Shown here one piece after another: positions 8,289-16,611 of a stretch of 64,000 bases of DNA. Position 1 is the stretch's first letter. Each line of letters begins with the position of its first letter. Source of the stretch: an uncultured Duncaniella sp. (GTDB taxonomy: Bacteria > Bacteroidota > Bacteroidia > Bacteroidales > Muribaculaceae). The notes under the pieces were generated by a model that was not told where the DNA came from, searched no databases, and saw only the letters and a program-made list of their open reading frames with translations. The stretch covers positions 1-64,000 of the forward strand of contig CAJTMJ010000010.1 of the NCBI GenBank assembly GCA_910577335.1, given 5' to 3'. The translations under genes were made by a program, and so were the position numbers.

Positions 8289-9049
8289 ACAAAATAACGT
8301 TGACGGTTCTGTAATTGGTCAAAATCCACATGGTGAGCATCGAAGATAGGACCGTCGATACATGTCAGTTTGCGCTGACCGTCCACCATTACACGGCAGA
8401 TACCACAAAGCCCTACTCCGTCGAGCATAACCATATTCAAAACACACAAAGTCGGAATGTTGACTTTACGGGTACATTCAGAAATCTTTTTCATCATGTG
8501 AGTGGGACCGGTCATAACGACGAGATTGACAGGCATTTCGGAAGAGAGCCTGTTGATATGAGCTATGGTCTCGTCCTCGTCTTCCGAAAGGATGATTTCA
8601 TCAGCATACTTTTCAGCGTTGCTGCGCAGACAAGAGGTCTTTTCGGTAAACTCTGACAGTATGGCTATCACCTTGTTGCCGGCTTTCTTTAAAGCCCTTA
8701 TAATCGGGAGCAACGGCACAAATCCGGCGCCATCGCCACTGCATATCACAGTACCGTAGTTTTTAATCTCCAAAGCCTGACCCAACGGACCTAAAAGATC
8801 AAGAATCTCATATCCTACCTCAAGTGAGTTTATGAGCTTGCTCAAACGGGCACCTTTATGGATTATTATGGTAAAGGTACCGTTTTCAGGGTCTGTATCC
8901 ACTATAGTGAACGGGATACGGGGGCACTCCTCGTCGAAACGAATAATGACAAAATGTCCGGCACGAGCCGAAGTTGCGATTGATTCTGACTCAATCACAA
9001 CTTCGGCAGTGTGTTCGGAATGTCGGATTATATCCTTGATCTGATTCAT
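8285..9049 (-). CDS. nfnA: NfnA-like FAD/NAD-binding ferredoxin reductase subunit
   Basis: This 254-residue protein belongs to the sulfide dehydrogenase / dihydroorotate dehydrogenase electron-transfer subunit family. It has an N-terminal FAD-binding beta-barrel (RAGHFVIIRF, PFTIVD), a central NAD-binding fold (CSGDGAGFVPLLPI near residue 98) and a C-terminal [2Fe-2S] site with four cysteines (VGLCGICRV, then LTC). Paired by a four-base overlap with the GltD-like subunit, it fits NfnA. The complex would interconvert NADH, NADPH and reduced ferredoxin in the cytoplasm. It lies 33 bases after kduI on the same strand. Co-transcription with the uronate genes is therefore likely and could provide redox balance for the NAD(H)-dependent KduD step. 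That link is inference. Confidence 0.85.
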   Translation of the reverse strand: MNQIKDIIRHSEHTAEVVIESESIATSARAGHFVIIRFDEECPRIPFTIVDTDPENGTFTIIIHKGARLSKLINSLEVGYEILDLLGPLGQALEIKNYGTVICSGDGAGFVPLLPIIRALKKAGNKVIAILSEFTEKTSCLRSNAEKYADEIILSEDEDETIAHINRLSSEMPVNLVVMTGPTHMMKKISECTRKVNIPTLCVLNMVMLDGVGLCGICRVMVDGQRKLTCIDGPIFDAHHVDFDQLQNRQRYFV

Positions 9050-9082
9050 TGTGAATCGAGGAGAGAGTTAAGAATATTATAA

Positions 9083-10003
9083 TTACTTCATTTCAAGGTA
9101 AGTAACCTTATCCATGTCGCCATAGTTAAGGTTCTCACCACCCATGCCCCAAATGAACATGTAGTTAGATGTTCCGGCAGCAGCATGGATTGACCATTCG
9201 GGAGACATCACAGCCTGCTCGTTATGGAGCCAGATAACACGGTTTTCCTGAGGCTCACCCATGAGGTGGCAGATAGCGTTTCCTTCAGGAACGTTGAAAT
9301 AGAAATAAGCTTCCACACGGCGATCGTGAGTGTGAGCCGGCATTGTGTTCCAAACGCTACCGGGTTTAAGCTCGGTAAGACCCATCTGGAGCTGGCAGGG
9401 ACCTTCTTCAAGGACATTGTTCACGATAAGCTGGTTGATAACACGGTCGTTGCTTTCTTCCATAGAACCAGCGGCAAATGAATTAGCCTTAAGGCTACCC
9501 TTGCGGCCGTCGATGGTGATAAGCTGAGTCTTGTATGCCTTGTGGGCGGGAGTAGAGTTGATATAGAATTTAGCGGGATTGCTGTCATCCTTGCTGCGGA
9601 AAGTCACGTTCTTGTTGCCACGACCCACATAGAGAGCGTCTTTAAAGTTAAGCTCATAATCCTTGCCGTCAACCGAAACGATACCTGCACCGCCGATGTT
9701 GATCACACCAAGCTCGCGGCGTTCAAGGAAATATTCAGCCTTCAACGGGTCGATAGTTTCAAGTTCGACCACCTTACCGACAGGCACAACACCACCGAAA
9801 ATCAAGCGATCGTACATAGAGTAAGTAAGGTTGATTTTATTTTGCTCCATGACCTTAGGCATTGTGAAACGTTCACGAAGCTGTTTGGTATCATAATGCT
9901 TAACGTCGTCGGGGTGACATGCACGCATTACTGTATAATCTGTCTGAGCCATAGCAGTTAAAGAAGCTAATACAAGAGATGCTGAAATAAAGAATTTTTT
10001 CAT
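9083..10003 (-). CDS. kduI: 5-dehydro-4-deoxy-D-glucuronate isomerase with a signal peptide
   Basis: This 306-residue protein is a KduI: it isomerises 4-deoxy-L-threo-5-hexosulose uronate, released from unsaturated uronides, to 3-deoxy-D-glycero-2,5-hexodiulosonate. The conserved core YFLERRELGVINIGGAG is present. So are the metal ligands: His224, His226 and Glu231 (PAHTHDRRVE) and His273 (WSIHAAAG). The E. coli enzyme begins directly with its catalytic domain. This one has a 19-residue N-terminal extension (MKKFFISASLVLASLTAMA, then Q) that looks like a textbook Sec signal peptide with an AMA cleavage site. The protein would therefore be periplasmic. An alternative start at the internal ATG (residue 26) would restore a cytosolic form, but the first ATG has the better spacing. 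Confidence 0.9.
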   Translation of the reverse strand: MKKFFISASLVLASLTAMAQTDYTVMRACHPDDVKHYDTKQLRERFTMPKVMEQNKINLTYSMYDRLIFGGVVPVGKVVELETIDPLKAEYFLERRELGVINIGGAGIVSVDGKDYELNFKDALYVGRGNKNVTFRSKDDSNPAKFYINSTPAHKAYKTQLITIDGRKGSLKANSFAAGSMEESNDRVINQLIVNNVLEEGPCQLQMGLTELKPGSVWNTMPAHTHDRRVEAYFYFNVPEGNAICHLMGEPQENRVIWLHNEQAVMSPEWSIHAAAGTSNYMFIWGMGGENLNYGDMDKVTYLEMK

Positions 10004-10054
10004 TTTTATACTGATGTTTTATTGTTCAACTATTAGAGGTTGTTTAATAACCTC

Positions 10055-11437
10055 TTAAGGACGATCCTCGATTGAAATTTTACGACGATTCCACGCAACA
10101 AGCACTGCGGTGCAGATAGTCAATATACCTGCGCCAACGTATGCGAGGTTATGACAGCACTGGAAAATAATCCAAGCAAGAGGGCTGCCGGCAAAGTCGA
10201 GACTGCCGCCGGAGAAACCTTCGGGTATTGCAACAGCCGCATCACCGGTGTTGGCATATACGTCGCGAGCTGCCTCTGTGAAGAATGTAGCGAGATTTGT
10301 TACTGCGAACAATGCAAGCACAATCACAACAAGACCCACGATGAAGGTCTTGATGACATTACCCTTTGTGTAAGGGAGCACAAGCGGGAATATGTAGAAC
10401 ATGCCGGCAAGTGACGCAAGCGGGAGGAACTGGTTTCCTGGAAGAGCAACAGCCAAAAGAAGAGTCACAGGGATAAGGAGAAGTGACACCACAAGTGTGG
10501 TCGGGTGACCAATGACAAGAGCGGGGCTCATGCCGATAGAAAGACCCTTGGCGCCTTTGAATTTGCGAGCAATAAGCTCACGGGTAGCGTCAGAGATAGG
10601 CTTTAAACCTTCGATAAACAGTACTGTTACACGAGGGATCAACTCCATCACGGCACCCATCTTAATACCCAAACCGAGTATATAAGGTATCTTATCAACT
10701 ATTTCACCGCCGGAAGTACATGTAAGGCAACCGATAGCAACACCTACAATAACACCGAGGAAAAGAGGCTCACCAAGGATACCAAATTTACGCTTCAAAC
10801 CTTCAGCATCGATCTCCAATTTTGCCATGCCAGGTATTTTGTCAAGAATCTTGTTGATACCCCATGCGAAAGGTACAAAACCGGCGCAGAATGGCTGAGG
10901 GATAGAGATGCCTTCCATATCCTTATAAAAATGCTGGAATTTATGAGCGGTAAGGTCGGCGATAACAAGGGTCACGATGTAGCAGATGATTGCTGCAAAG
11001 AATCCCCATAAGATTGAATTTGAGGCAAAGTAAACCACTGCGCCAATGAATGCGAAATGCCAGTAGTTCCACAAGTCAATGTTGACTGTGCGTGTGCCCT
11101 TGATGAGAAGCAACAGAAGGTTAACGCCAAGGCACACAGGGATTATAAACGCACCTACCGCAGTGTTGTATGCCACAGCTGCCGCAGCGGGCCATCCCAT
11201 GTCAAACACCTGAAGCTGTAAGTCATAGATACCAACGACGCTGTTAAGTGCGGGTCCGAGGCTCGAAGTAAGGAGGGCGGTAACAACTGAAAGTCCGATG
11301 AAACCGACACCGACTTTCAGACCACACATCAGAGCTTTTCCGAACTTGATGCCTATGCAAAGCCCAAGAATGGTAAAGATGATAGGCATCATCACAGCCG
11401 CACCCAAGCCTATAATGTAAGAAAATACTTGTTCCAT
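10055..11437 (-). CDS. Orphan PTS galactitol-type EIIC (GatC-like) permease
   Basis: This 460-residue integral membrane protein has about ten hydrophobic segments. It resembles the galactitol-specific IIC protein GatC along its length: the start (MEQVFSYIIGLGAAVMMPII), the VGVGFIGLSVV block, NIDLWNYWHFAF, EGISIPQPFCAG, KFGILGEPLFLGV and a late PGNQFLPLASLAG. I chose the ATG at 11437 because it aligns with GatC starts. An in-frame ATG eight codons upstream is possible. No IIA, IIB, EI or HPr gene is nearby, so it probably works without phosphorylation, perhaps as a uronate or keto-deoxy sugar transporter. It lies between kduD and kduI in the same operon, and that position is the main clue to its substrate. 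Confidence 0.8.
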   Translation of the reverse strand: MEQVFSYIIGLGAAVMMPIIFTILGLCIGIKFGKALMCGLKVGVGFIGLSVVTALLTSSLGPALNSVVGIYDLQLQVFDMGWPAAAAVAYNTAVGAFIIPVCLGVNLLLLLIKGTRTVNIDLWNYWHFAFIGAVVYFASNSILWGFFAAIICYIVTLVIADLTAHKFQHFYKDMEGISIPQPFCAGFVPFAWGINKILDKIPGMAKLEIDAEGLKRKFGILGEPLFLGVIVGVAIGCLTCTSGGEIVDKIPYILGLGIKMGAVMELIPRVTVLFIEGLKPISDATRELIARKFKGAKGLSIGMSPALVIGHPTTLVVSLLLIPVTLLLAVALPGNQFLPLASLAGMFYIFPLVLPYTKGNVIKTFIVGLVVIVLALFAVTNLATFFTEAARDVYANTGDAAVAIPEGFSGGSLDFAGSPLAWIIFQCCHNLAYVGAGILTICTAVLVAWNRRKISIEDRP

Positions 11438-11525
11438 GTTAAAATTGAAATGTTTGCACAAGTTATGGTAAAGGTTTAAGGTTTAGTGATATAACACCCA
11501 AACCTTAAACCTTAACTATACTTTA

Positions 11526-12320
11526 TCATTTAGGCTGCTTACCGATATAAGCAAGGATACCGCCGTCAACATACAGCACATGGCCGTTTACGAAATCAGA
11601 AGCATCTGATGCGAGGAACACTGCGGGTCCCATAAGATCTTCGGGAGTGCCCCAACGAGCTGCCGGAGTCTTAGAAATGATGAACTGATCGAAAGGATGA
11701 CGAGAGCCGTCGGGCTGAATCTCACGAAGAGGAGCTGTTTGTTCGGTAGCTATATAACCCGGACCGATGCCGTTACACTGGATGTTGTATTCGCCGAATT
11801 CAGAGCAGATGTTGCGGGTAAGCATTTTCAGACCGCCCTTTGCTGCAGCGTAAGCAGAAACGGTCTCTCTACCAAGCTCGCTCATCATAGAGCAGATATT
11901 GATGATCTTACCGTGACCTTTCTTAATCATTCCGGGGATCACAGCTTTAGCGCAGATATATGGAGCCACAAGGTCAACATCGATAACACGACGGAAATCC
12001 TCAACAGCCATTTCTGTCATCGGGATACGCTTGATGATACCGGCGTTGTTTACAAGAATATCAATAGTACCGACAGTAGCTTCGATATCAGCCACCATAG
12101 CTTTCACAGCTTCTTCGTCTGTAACATCACAGAGATAGCCTTTAGCGTCGATGCCAAGCTCTTTGTAAGCATTCATGCCACGGTCAACAGTTTCCTGGCG
12201 CGAGCAGTTAAATACAATTTTAGCACCTGCCTCAGCGTATGCCTGAGCGATTGCAAGACCGATACCGTAAGCTGCGCCTGTTACAAGGGCAACTTTACCT
12301 TCAAGTGAGAAATTAACCAT
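11526..12320 (-). CDS. kduD: SDR-family dehydrogenase (KduD / gluconate 5-dehydrogenase type)
   Basis: This 264-residue classical short-chain dehydrogenase has the nucleotide-binding TGAAYGIG at residues 14-21, the structural NNAG, a catalytic serine in NICSMMSELG and the YxxxK pair in SAYAAAKGG. C-terminal residues NGHVLYVDGG are typical of the family. Given the neighbours kduI and kdgK, the best assignment is 2-dehydro-3-deoxy-D-gluconate 5-dehydrogenase (KduD). It would reduce 3-deoxy-D-glycero-2,5-hexodiulosonate to KDG with NADH. Close relatives are also named gluconate 5-dehydrogenase, which cannot be excluded from sequence. It is the first gene of the minus-strand operon. A possible promoter element (TAAATTTG on the minus strand) lies at 12471-12478. 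Confidence 0.85.
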   Translation of the reverse strand: MVNFSLEGKVALVTGAAYGIGLAIAQAYAEAGAKIVFNCSRQETVDRGMNAYKELGIDAKGYLCDVTDEEAVKAMVADIEATVGTIDILVNNAGIIKRIPMTEMAVEDFRRVIDVDLVAPYICAKAVIPGMIKKGHGKIINICSMMSELGRETVSAYAAAKGGLKMLTRNICSEFGEYNIQCNGIGPGYIATEQTAPLREIQPDGSRHPFDQFIISKTPAARWGTPEDLMGPAVFLASDASDFVNGHVLYVDGGILAYIGKQPK

Positions 12321-12470
12321 ATTTTGCTAAGTTATTATTGAATATTTTCAGGTATAGAATTATCTTTCGTTTAACAGTTCGGATTTCAATTAATATTTTA
12401 CTAATTGATGGTTATAAATCGATAGAGAGCAAAATTCGGTTGTAAAATTACGACTTTTAACACTACCATA

Positions 12471-12478
12471 CAAATTTA
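12471..12478 (-). promoter_or_regulatory. Possible -7 element for the uronate operon
   Basis: On the minus strand this reads TAAATTTG, a match to TAnnTTTG, 150 bases before the kduD start. No good -33 TTG is found at the expected spacing, so confidence is moderate to low. The rest of the 12321-12663 gap is AT-rich and holds no gene that I can see. Confidence 0.4.
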
Positions 12479-12587
12479 ACGACTTAAATCTTGTGAAAAG
12501 TAAATGTACAAGAACTAAAGTAAGAGCATATCTAAATTTATTTAACATTTTACCCGAAATAATTGCTGCTCCTATTAAAAATCTTTG

Positions 12588-12595
12588 TAAATTTG
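12588..12595 (+). promoter_or_regulatory. Promoter -7 element for fbp
   Basis: TAAATTTG matches the Bacteroidota consensus. A TTG at 12563-12565 lies 22 bases upstream, slightly longer than the usual 19-20. The element is 69 bases before the fbp start codon. Confidence 0.55.
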
Positions 12596-12663
12596 CCTGT
12601 TGTTGCCATACATGACAACACCACGTTACCCGAAAATCAACTGAAAGACTATATCGTTATATC

Positions 12664-14691
12664 ATGACGCAAACAGGCAATCAAAGTTTGACACAAAAAG
12701 TGGAGAGTGACCGCAGAATACTTGAACTTTTAGCGCAGACATTCCCAAACGTCAGTGTAGCAAGCACTGAGATAATAAATCTTGAAGCAATACTTAATCT
12801 TCCCAAAGGCACCGAACACTTTGTGGCAGACCTTCACGGAGAACACGAAGCATTCCGTCATATATTGAAAAATGCCTCAGGCAACATCAAACGAAAAGTC
12901 ACAGACTTATTCGGCACCTCTTTAAGAGAAAATGAGATAAGGGGTCTATGCGCACTGATATATTACCCGGAGGAGAAGCTTCAACTCATAAAGGCATCCG
13001 AAGAGAATCTGGAGAATTTTTACAATATCACCTTACATCAGTTGGTAAGCGTCTGTCAAAGCGTATCCTCGAAGTATACACGTTCGAAGGTTAGAAAAGC
13101 TCTACCAAAAGAATTCGCATATATTATAGAGGAGCTTCTTCATGAATCGCCGTCAGATTACGATAAGCAGGCATATTTCAACCGCATTATTGAAACTATC
13201 ATATCGACAGGACAGGCGGATGCTTTCATTGTAGCCATGTGCCAAGTCATACAGCGTCTGAGCATCGACCAGCTGCATATATTGGGAGATGTGTATGACA
13301 GAGGTCCCGGCGCTCACCTGATAATGGAGACACTATGCCAATATGGAAGATTCGATATCCAGTGGGGTAATCATGACATATTATGGATGGGAGCCGCCGC
13401 AGGCAATGAATGTTGCATTGCTAACGTGCTTCGAATCTCTCTGCGATACGGAAACATGACCACGCTTGAGGACGGTTACGGAATAAACCTGCTTCCGCTT
13501 GCCACATTTGCGATGGAAACATACGGTGACGACCCTTGCAGTGAGTTTTTGGCGCATGTGGATGCCGATGACCACACTCATTCAGAAAAGACCTTACGCC
13601 TTGTGTCGAAAATGCACAAAGCTATCGCAGTCATACAGTTCAAACTTGAAGGCGCTATGGTGAACCGACACCCTGAATGGAAGATGGACAATCGCAACCT
13701 TCTGCATAAGATGGATTTGAAAAACGGCACCATAAATCTTGACGGGAATGTGTACCAGCTCTCCGACACTAACTTCCCGACAATTGACCCTGCGGATCCA
13801 TACACCCTCACCCACGAAGAACGACATCTGCTCCATAAGCTTCATCATTCATTCACCGTGAGCACAGCATTGCGACGTCATGTTGAATGTCTATTCAGCC
13901 ATGGATGTATGTATGGGATTTACAACTCCAATCTCCTGTTTCACGCTTCTATGCCGTTGAATGAGGACGGTTCATTAAAAGAGGTGGAAGTACATGGAGT
14001 GAAATATAAGGGTAAAGAATTGATGCATCAGATAGGTATGCTTGTGCGCTCAGCGTTCAACGACGACACCACTCCGGAGGATAAGGCTTACGCACGTGAT
14101 TACTACTGGTATCTGTGGTGCGGACCGGACTCTCCCCTATTTGACAAGGACAAAATGACTACCTTTGAACGGTATTTTATAAAAGATCCAGAGGCACATA
14201 AGGAGGAAAAAGGTCATTATTACACCCTGCGTCAGGATGAAAAAATATGTGACATGATTTTGGATGAGTTCGGGGTGGAAGGTAAGCAACGACATATTAT
14301 AAACGGACATGTTCCCGTAAGGACACATAAAGGTGAAAGTCCGATAAGGGCAAACGGCAAGCTTATGGTTATTGACGGCGGTTTTGCCAAGGCGTATCAT
14401 AAGACCACAGGAATTGCCGGATATACTCTGATATATCACAGCACCAACTTTGAGTTGGTGGAACATGAGCCATTCACCACTGTTGAAGAAGCTATCAGAA
14501 ACGGCACAGATATTGTCAGCACTACAAAAATGGTGGAGCAGACCTCACAACGTGTACGTGTGAGAGATACTGATAAGGGTAAGATAATACAGAACCAAAT
14601 CGAAGAACTGACCGAGCTTCTCTACGCATTCCGACACGGAATTATCAAGGAGCGAAATCTCGACAAATCATCCAACACATATACCTATTAA
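12664..14691 (+). CDS. fbp: Class III fructose-1,6-bisphosphatase
   Basis: This 675-residue gluconeogenic enzyme hydrolyses fructose 1,6-bisphosphate to fructose 6-phosphate in the cytoplasm. It belongs to the class III family found in Firmicutes and Bacteroidota, which is built on a PPP-type metallophosphoesterase fold. The metal-binding motifs are visible: DLHGEHEAF near residue 57, GDVYDRGPG near 208 and WGNHDILWMG near 234. A downstream INGHVPVRTHKGE and an IDGGFAKAY segment follow. The length matches the family (about 640-670). It has its own promoter element and is followed by a terminator, so it is probably monocistronic. Confidence 0.95.
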   Translation: MTQTGNQSLTQKVESDRRILELLAQTFPNVSVASTEIINLEAILNLPKGTEHFVADLHGEHEAFRHILKNASGNIKRKVTDLFGTSLRENEIRGLCALIYYPEEKLQLIKASEENLENFYNITLHQLVSVCQSVSSKYTRSKVRKALPKEFAYIIEELLHESPSDYDKQAYFNRIIETIISTGQADAFIVAMCQVIQRLSIDQLHILGDVYDRGPGAHLIMETLCQYGRFDIQWGNHDILWMGAAAGNECCIANVLRISLRYGNMTTLEDGYGINLLPLATFAMETYGDDPCSEFLAHVDADDHTHSEKTLRLVSKMHKAIAVIQFKLEGAMVNRHPEWKMDNRNLLHKMDLKNGTINLDGNVYQLSDTNFPTIDPADPYTLTHEERHLLHKLHHSFTVSTALRRHVECLFSHGCMYGIYNSNLLFHASMPLNEDGSLKEVEVHGVKYKGKELMHQIGMLVRSAFNDDTTPEDKAYARDYYWYLWCGPDSPLFDKDKMTTFERYFIKDPEAHKEEKGHYYTLRQDEKICDMILDEFGVEGKQRHIINGHVPVRTHKGESPIRANGKLMVIDGGFAKAYHKTTGIAGYTLIYHSTNFELVEHEPFTTVEEAIRNGTDIVSTTKMVEQTSQRVRVRDTDKGKIIQNQIEELTELLYAFRHGIIKERNLDKSSNTYTY

Positions 14692-14728
14692 ATCACCGAT
14701 AGCAACAGATATAAATTCCATATCAAAG

Positions 14729-14768
14729 AAAAGGAGGGAACTGATTTATTAACCGGTTCTCTCCTTTT
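14729..14768. terminator. Terminator between convergent fbp and clc genes
   Basis: AAAAGGAGGGAAC pairs imperfectly with GGTTCTCTCCTTTT around a 12-base loop and is flanked by A/T runs. It lies between two convergent genes and can serve both strands. Confidence 0.65.
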
Positions 14769-14796
14769 ATATTCTGTATTACATATATATTCAGGT

Positions 14797-16599
14797 TTAA
14801 TCCTCAGAGTAATGTCTCAGCACACGTCTGTAGGAATTAAATATCTTCGACTTAGACACGAAGCCCACATATTTGCCATTTTCAACCACCGGCAGATTCC
14901 ATGCACCCGTGTCATCGAATTTCTTCATAACCGTATCCATACTCTCGCCCACTTCCACACGTGTCGGTGGAATAGACATAAACTGATTGACAAACATGCG
15001 TTTATATAAGTCCGGACGGAACATAATATTACGAATTTCATCAAGGAGGACGACTCCAAGCAATTCACCTTCGGCATTAACAACCGGGAACAGATTGCGT
15101 GACGATTTGGAGATAGCATTTACCATTTCTTTAAGATTCATCTCCGGTCTAACTGCGACAAAATCGTTCTCAATCACATTATTAACTTTAAGGAGTGTAA
15201 GCACTGCCTTATCTTTGTGATGGGTTAGCAATTTACCCTCACGGGCAAGACGCATAGTATAAATGCTGAACGGTTCAAAGAATTTTATAGTGCCGTATGA
15301 AATTGTAGAGGAGATAAGCAACGGAAGGAACAGGTCATACCCTCCCGTTAGTTCCGCCGTAAGGAAGATGCCCATTAGCGGAGCATGCATCACACCCGAC
15401 ATTACTCCCGCCATACCCATCAAAGCAAAATTCTTAGTGGAAAGGTCGAGATCAAATATGGTGTCAAGGAAATATGCGAAGAAAAAACCAGCCATACAAC
15501 CTACATAAAGTGAAGGTGCGAATGTACCGCCGACACCACCACCGCCATTTGTGGCTGATGTAGCAAATGCCTTAAGTAGCACCAGAGCAGCGATAAATCC
15601 AAGAATCCACCATACTTGCTCACGGTCTTTATAGAATATGGAGCTGTTTACAATAGATGAAGTATGACCGCTTAACAGATCAACTATCGAAGAGTAACCC
15701 TCGCCATAGAGAGGCGGGAAAAGGAAGACCAAGAGTGCAAGTATGCTTCCGCCGACTGCAACCTTTTTCCATGGAGAACCAAGAGTGCGGAAAAAATTCT
15801 CCATCATATTCATAGTCCTTGTGAAATATAACGACACAAAGCCCAAAAACACACCTAACAGAACCACAAAAGGTATTCTCCCGGTGACAAACGGCTCACT
15901 TTGCAAGAAGAAGAATTCAACATCATAACCGGTAAAGACGTATGCCACGGTAGCAGCGGTAATTGACGCTATCAGCAACGGCATCACCGAAACCGTGGTC
16001 AAGTCAATCATCAATACCTCCAAGGTGAAAAGCATCCCGGCTATCGGAGCCTTAAATATACCGGCAATACCTGCTGCAGCCCCACATCCCACCAATATCA
16101 TCAGGATTCGAGGTGACATACGGAAAACCCTGCCAAGGTTACTTCCTATCGCCGCACCGGTATATACTATAGGACCCTCCGCACCGACAGAACCACCAAA
16201 TCCGATAGTTATAGAGCTGGCGATTACTGAGGTGTACATGTTATGTTTTTTCAAACGCGATTTATTTTGCGATATGGCGTATAACACACGGGTCACACCA
16301 TGCGAAATATTGTCACGAACCACATATTTGACATACAGGCTTGACAGCAAGATACCTGCGACAGGATAAAACAAGAACAGATAATTACCCTCGGAAATAG
16401 AAAGATGAGAGGTCAGAAAGTTTGAAATCAGATGAATCAATGTTTTCAACACGAGTGCGGCAACGCCACCAAGCACACCGACCAAGAGTGCGAGCACAAT
16501 GACAAATGTCTTCTCCTTGACATGATGTTCACGCCACACCAAGAGAGACATGAATGCGTTCTGAAAACTATCCCCTATTTTTTGAATAAATGCAACCAT
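14797..16599 (-). CDS. ClC-family chloride channel/antiporter with tandem CBS domains
   Basis: This 600-residue membrane protein has an N-terminal ClC core of roughly 430 residues with many hydrophobic helices. The selectivity-filter motifs are recognisable: GGSVGAEGPIVYTG near residue 130 and GGGGVGGTFAPSLYVG near 355. Two CBS domains follow at about residues 475-590 and probably sense adenine nucleotides. The glutamate of AEGP matches the gating glutamate of Cl-/H+ antiporters, so exchange is more likely than a passive channel. It starts 12 bases after the end of the sugar-transferase gene and appears to be the last gene of a three-gene minus-strand unit. Confidence 0.9.
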   Translation of the reverse strand: MVAFIQKIGDSFQNAFMSLLVWREHHVKEKTFVIVLALLVGVLGGVAALVLKTLIHLISNFLTSHLSISEGNYLFLFYPVAGILLSSLYVKYVVRDNISHGVTRVLYAISQNKSRLKKHNMYTSVIASSITIGFGGSVGAEGPIVYTGAAIGSNLGRVFRMSPRILMILVGCGAAAGIAGIFKAPIAGMLFTLEVLMIDLTTVSVMPLLIASITAATVAYVFTGYDVEFFFLQSEPFVTGRIPFVVLLGVFLGFVSLYFTRTMNMMENFFRTLGSPWKKVAVGGSILALLVFLFPPLYGEGYSSIVDLLSGHTSSIVNSSIFYKDREQVWWILGFIAALVLLKAFATSATNGGGGVGGTFAPSLYVGCMAGFFFAYFLDTIFDLDLSTKNFALMGMAGVMSGVMHAPLMGIFLTAELTGGYDLFLPLLISSTISYGTIKFFEPFSIYTMRLAREGKLLTHHKDKAVLTLLKVNNVIENDFVAVRPEMNLKEMVNAISKSSRNLFPVVNAEGELLGVVLLDEIRNIMFRPDLYKRMFVNQFMSIPPTRVEVGESMDTVMKKFDDTGAWNLPVVENGKYVGFVSKSKIFNSYRRVLRHYSED

Positions 16600-16611
16600 T
16601 AAGATTATTAT

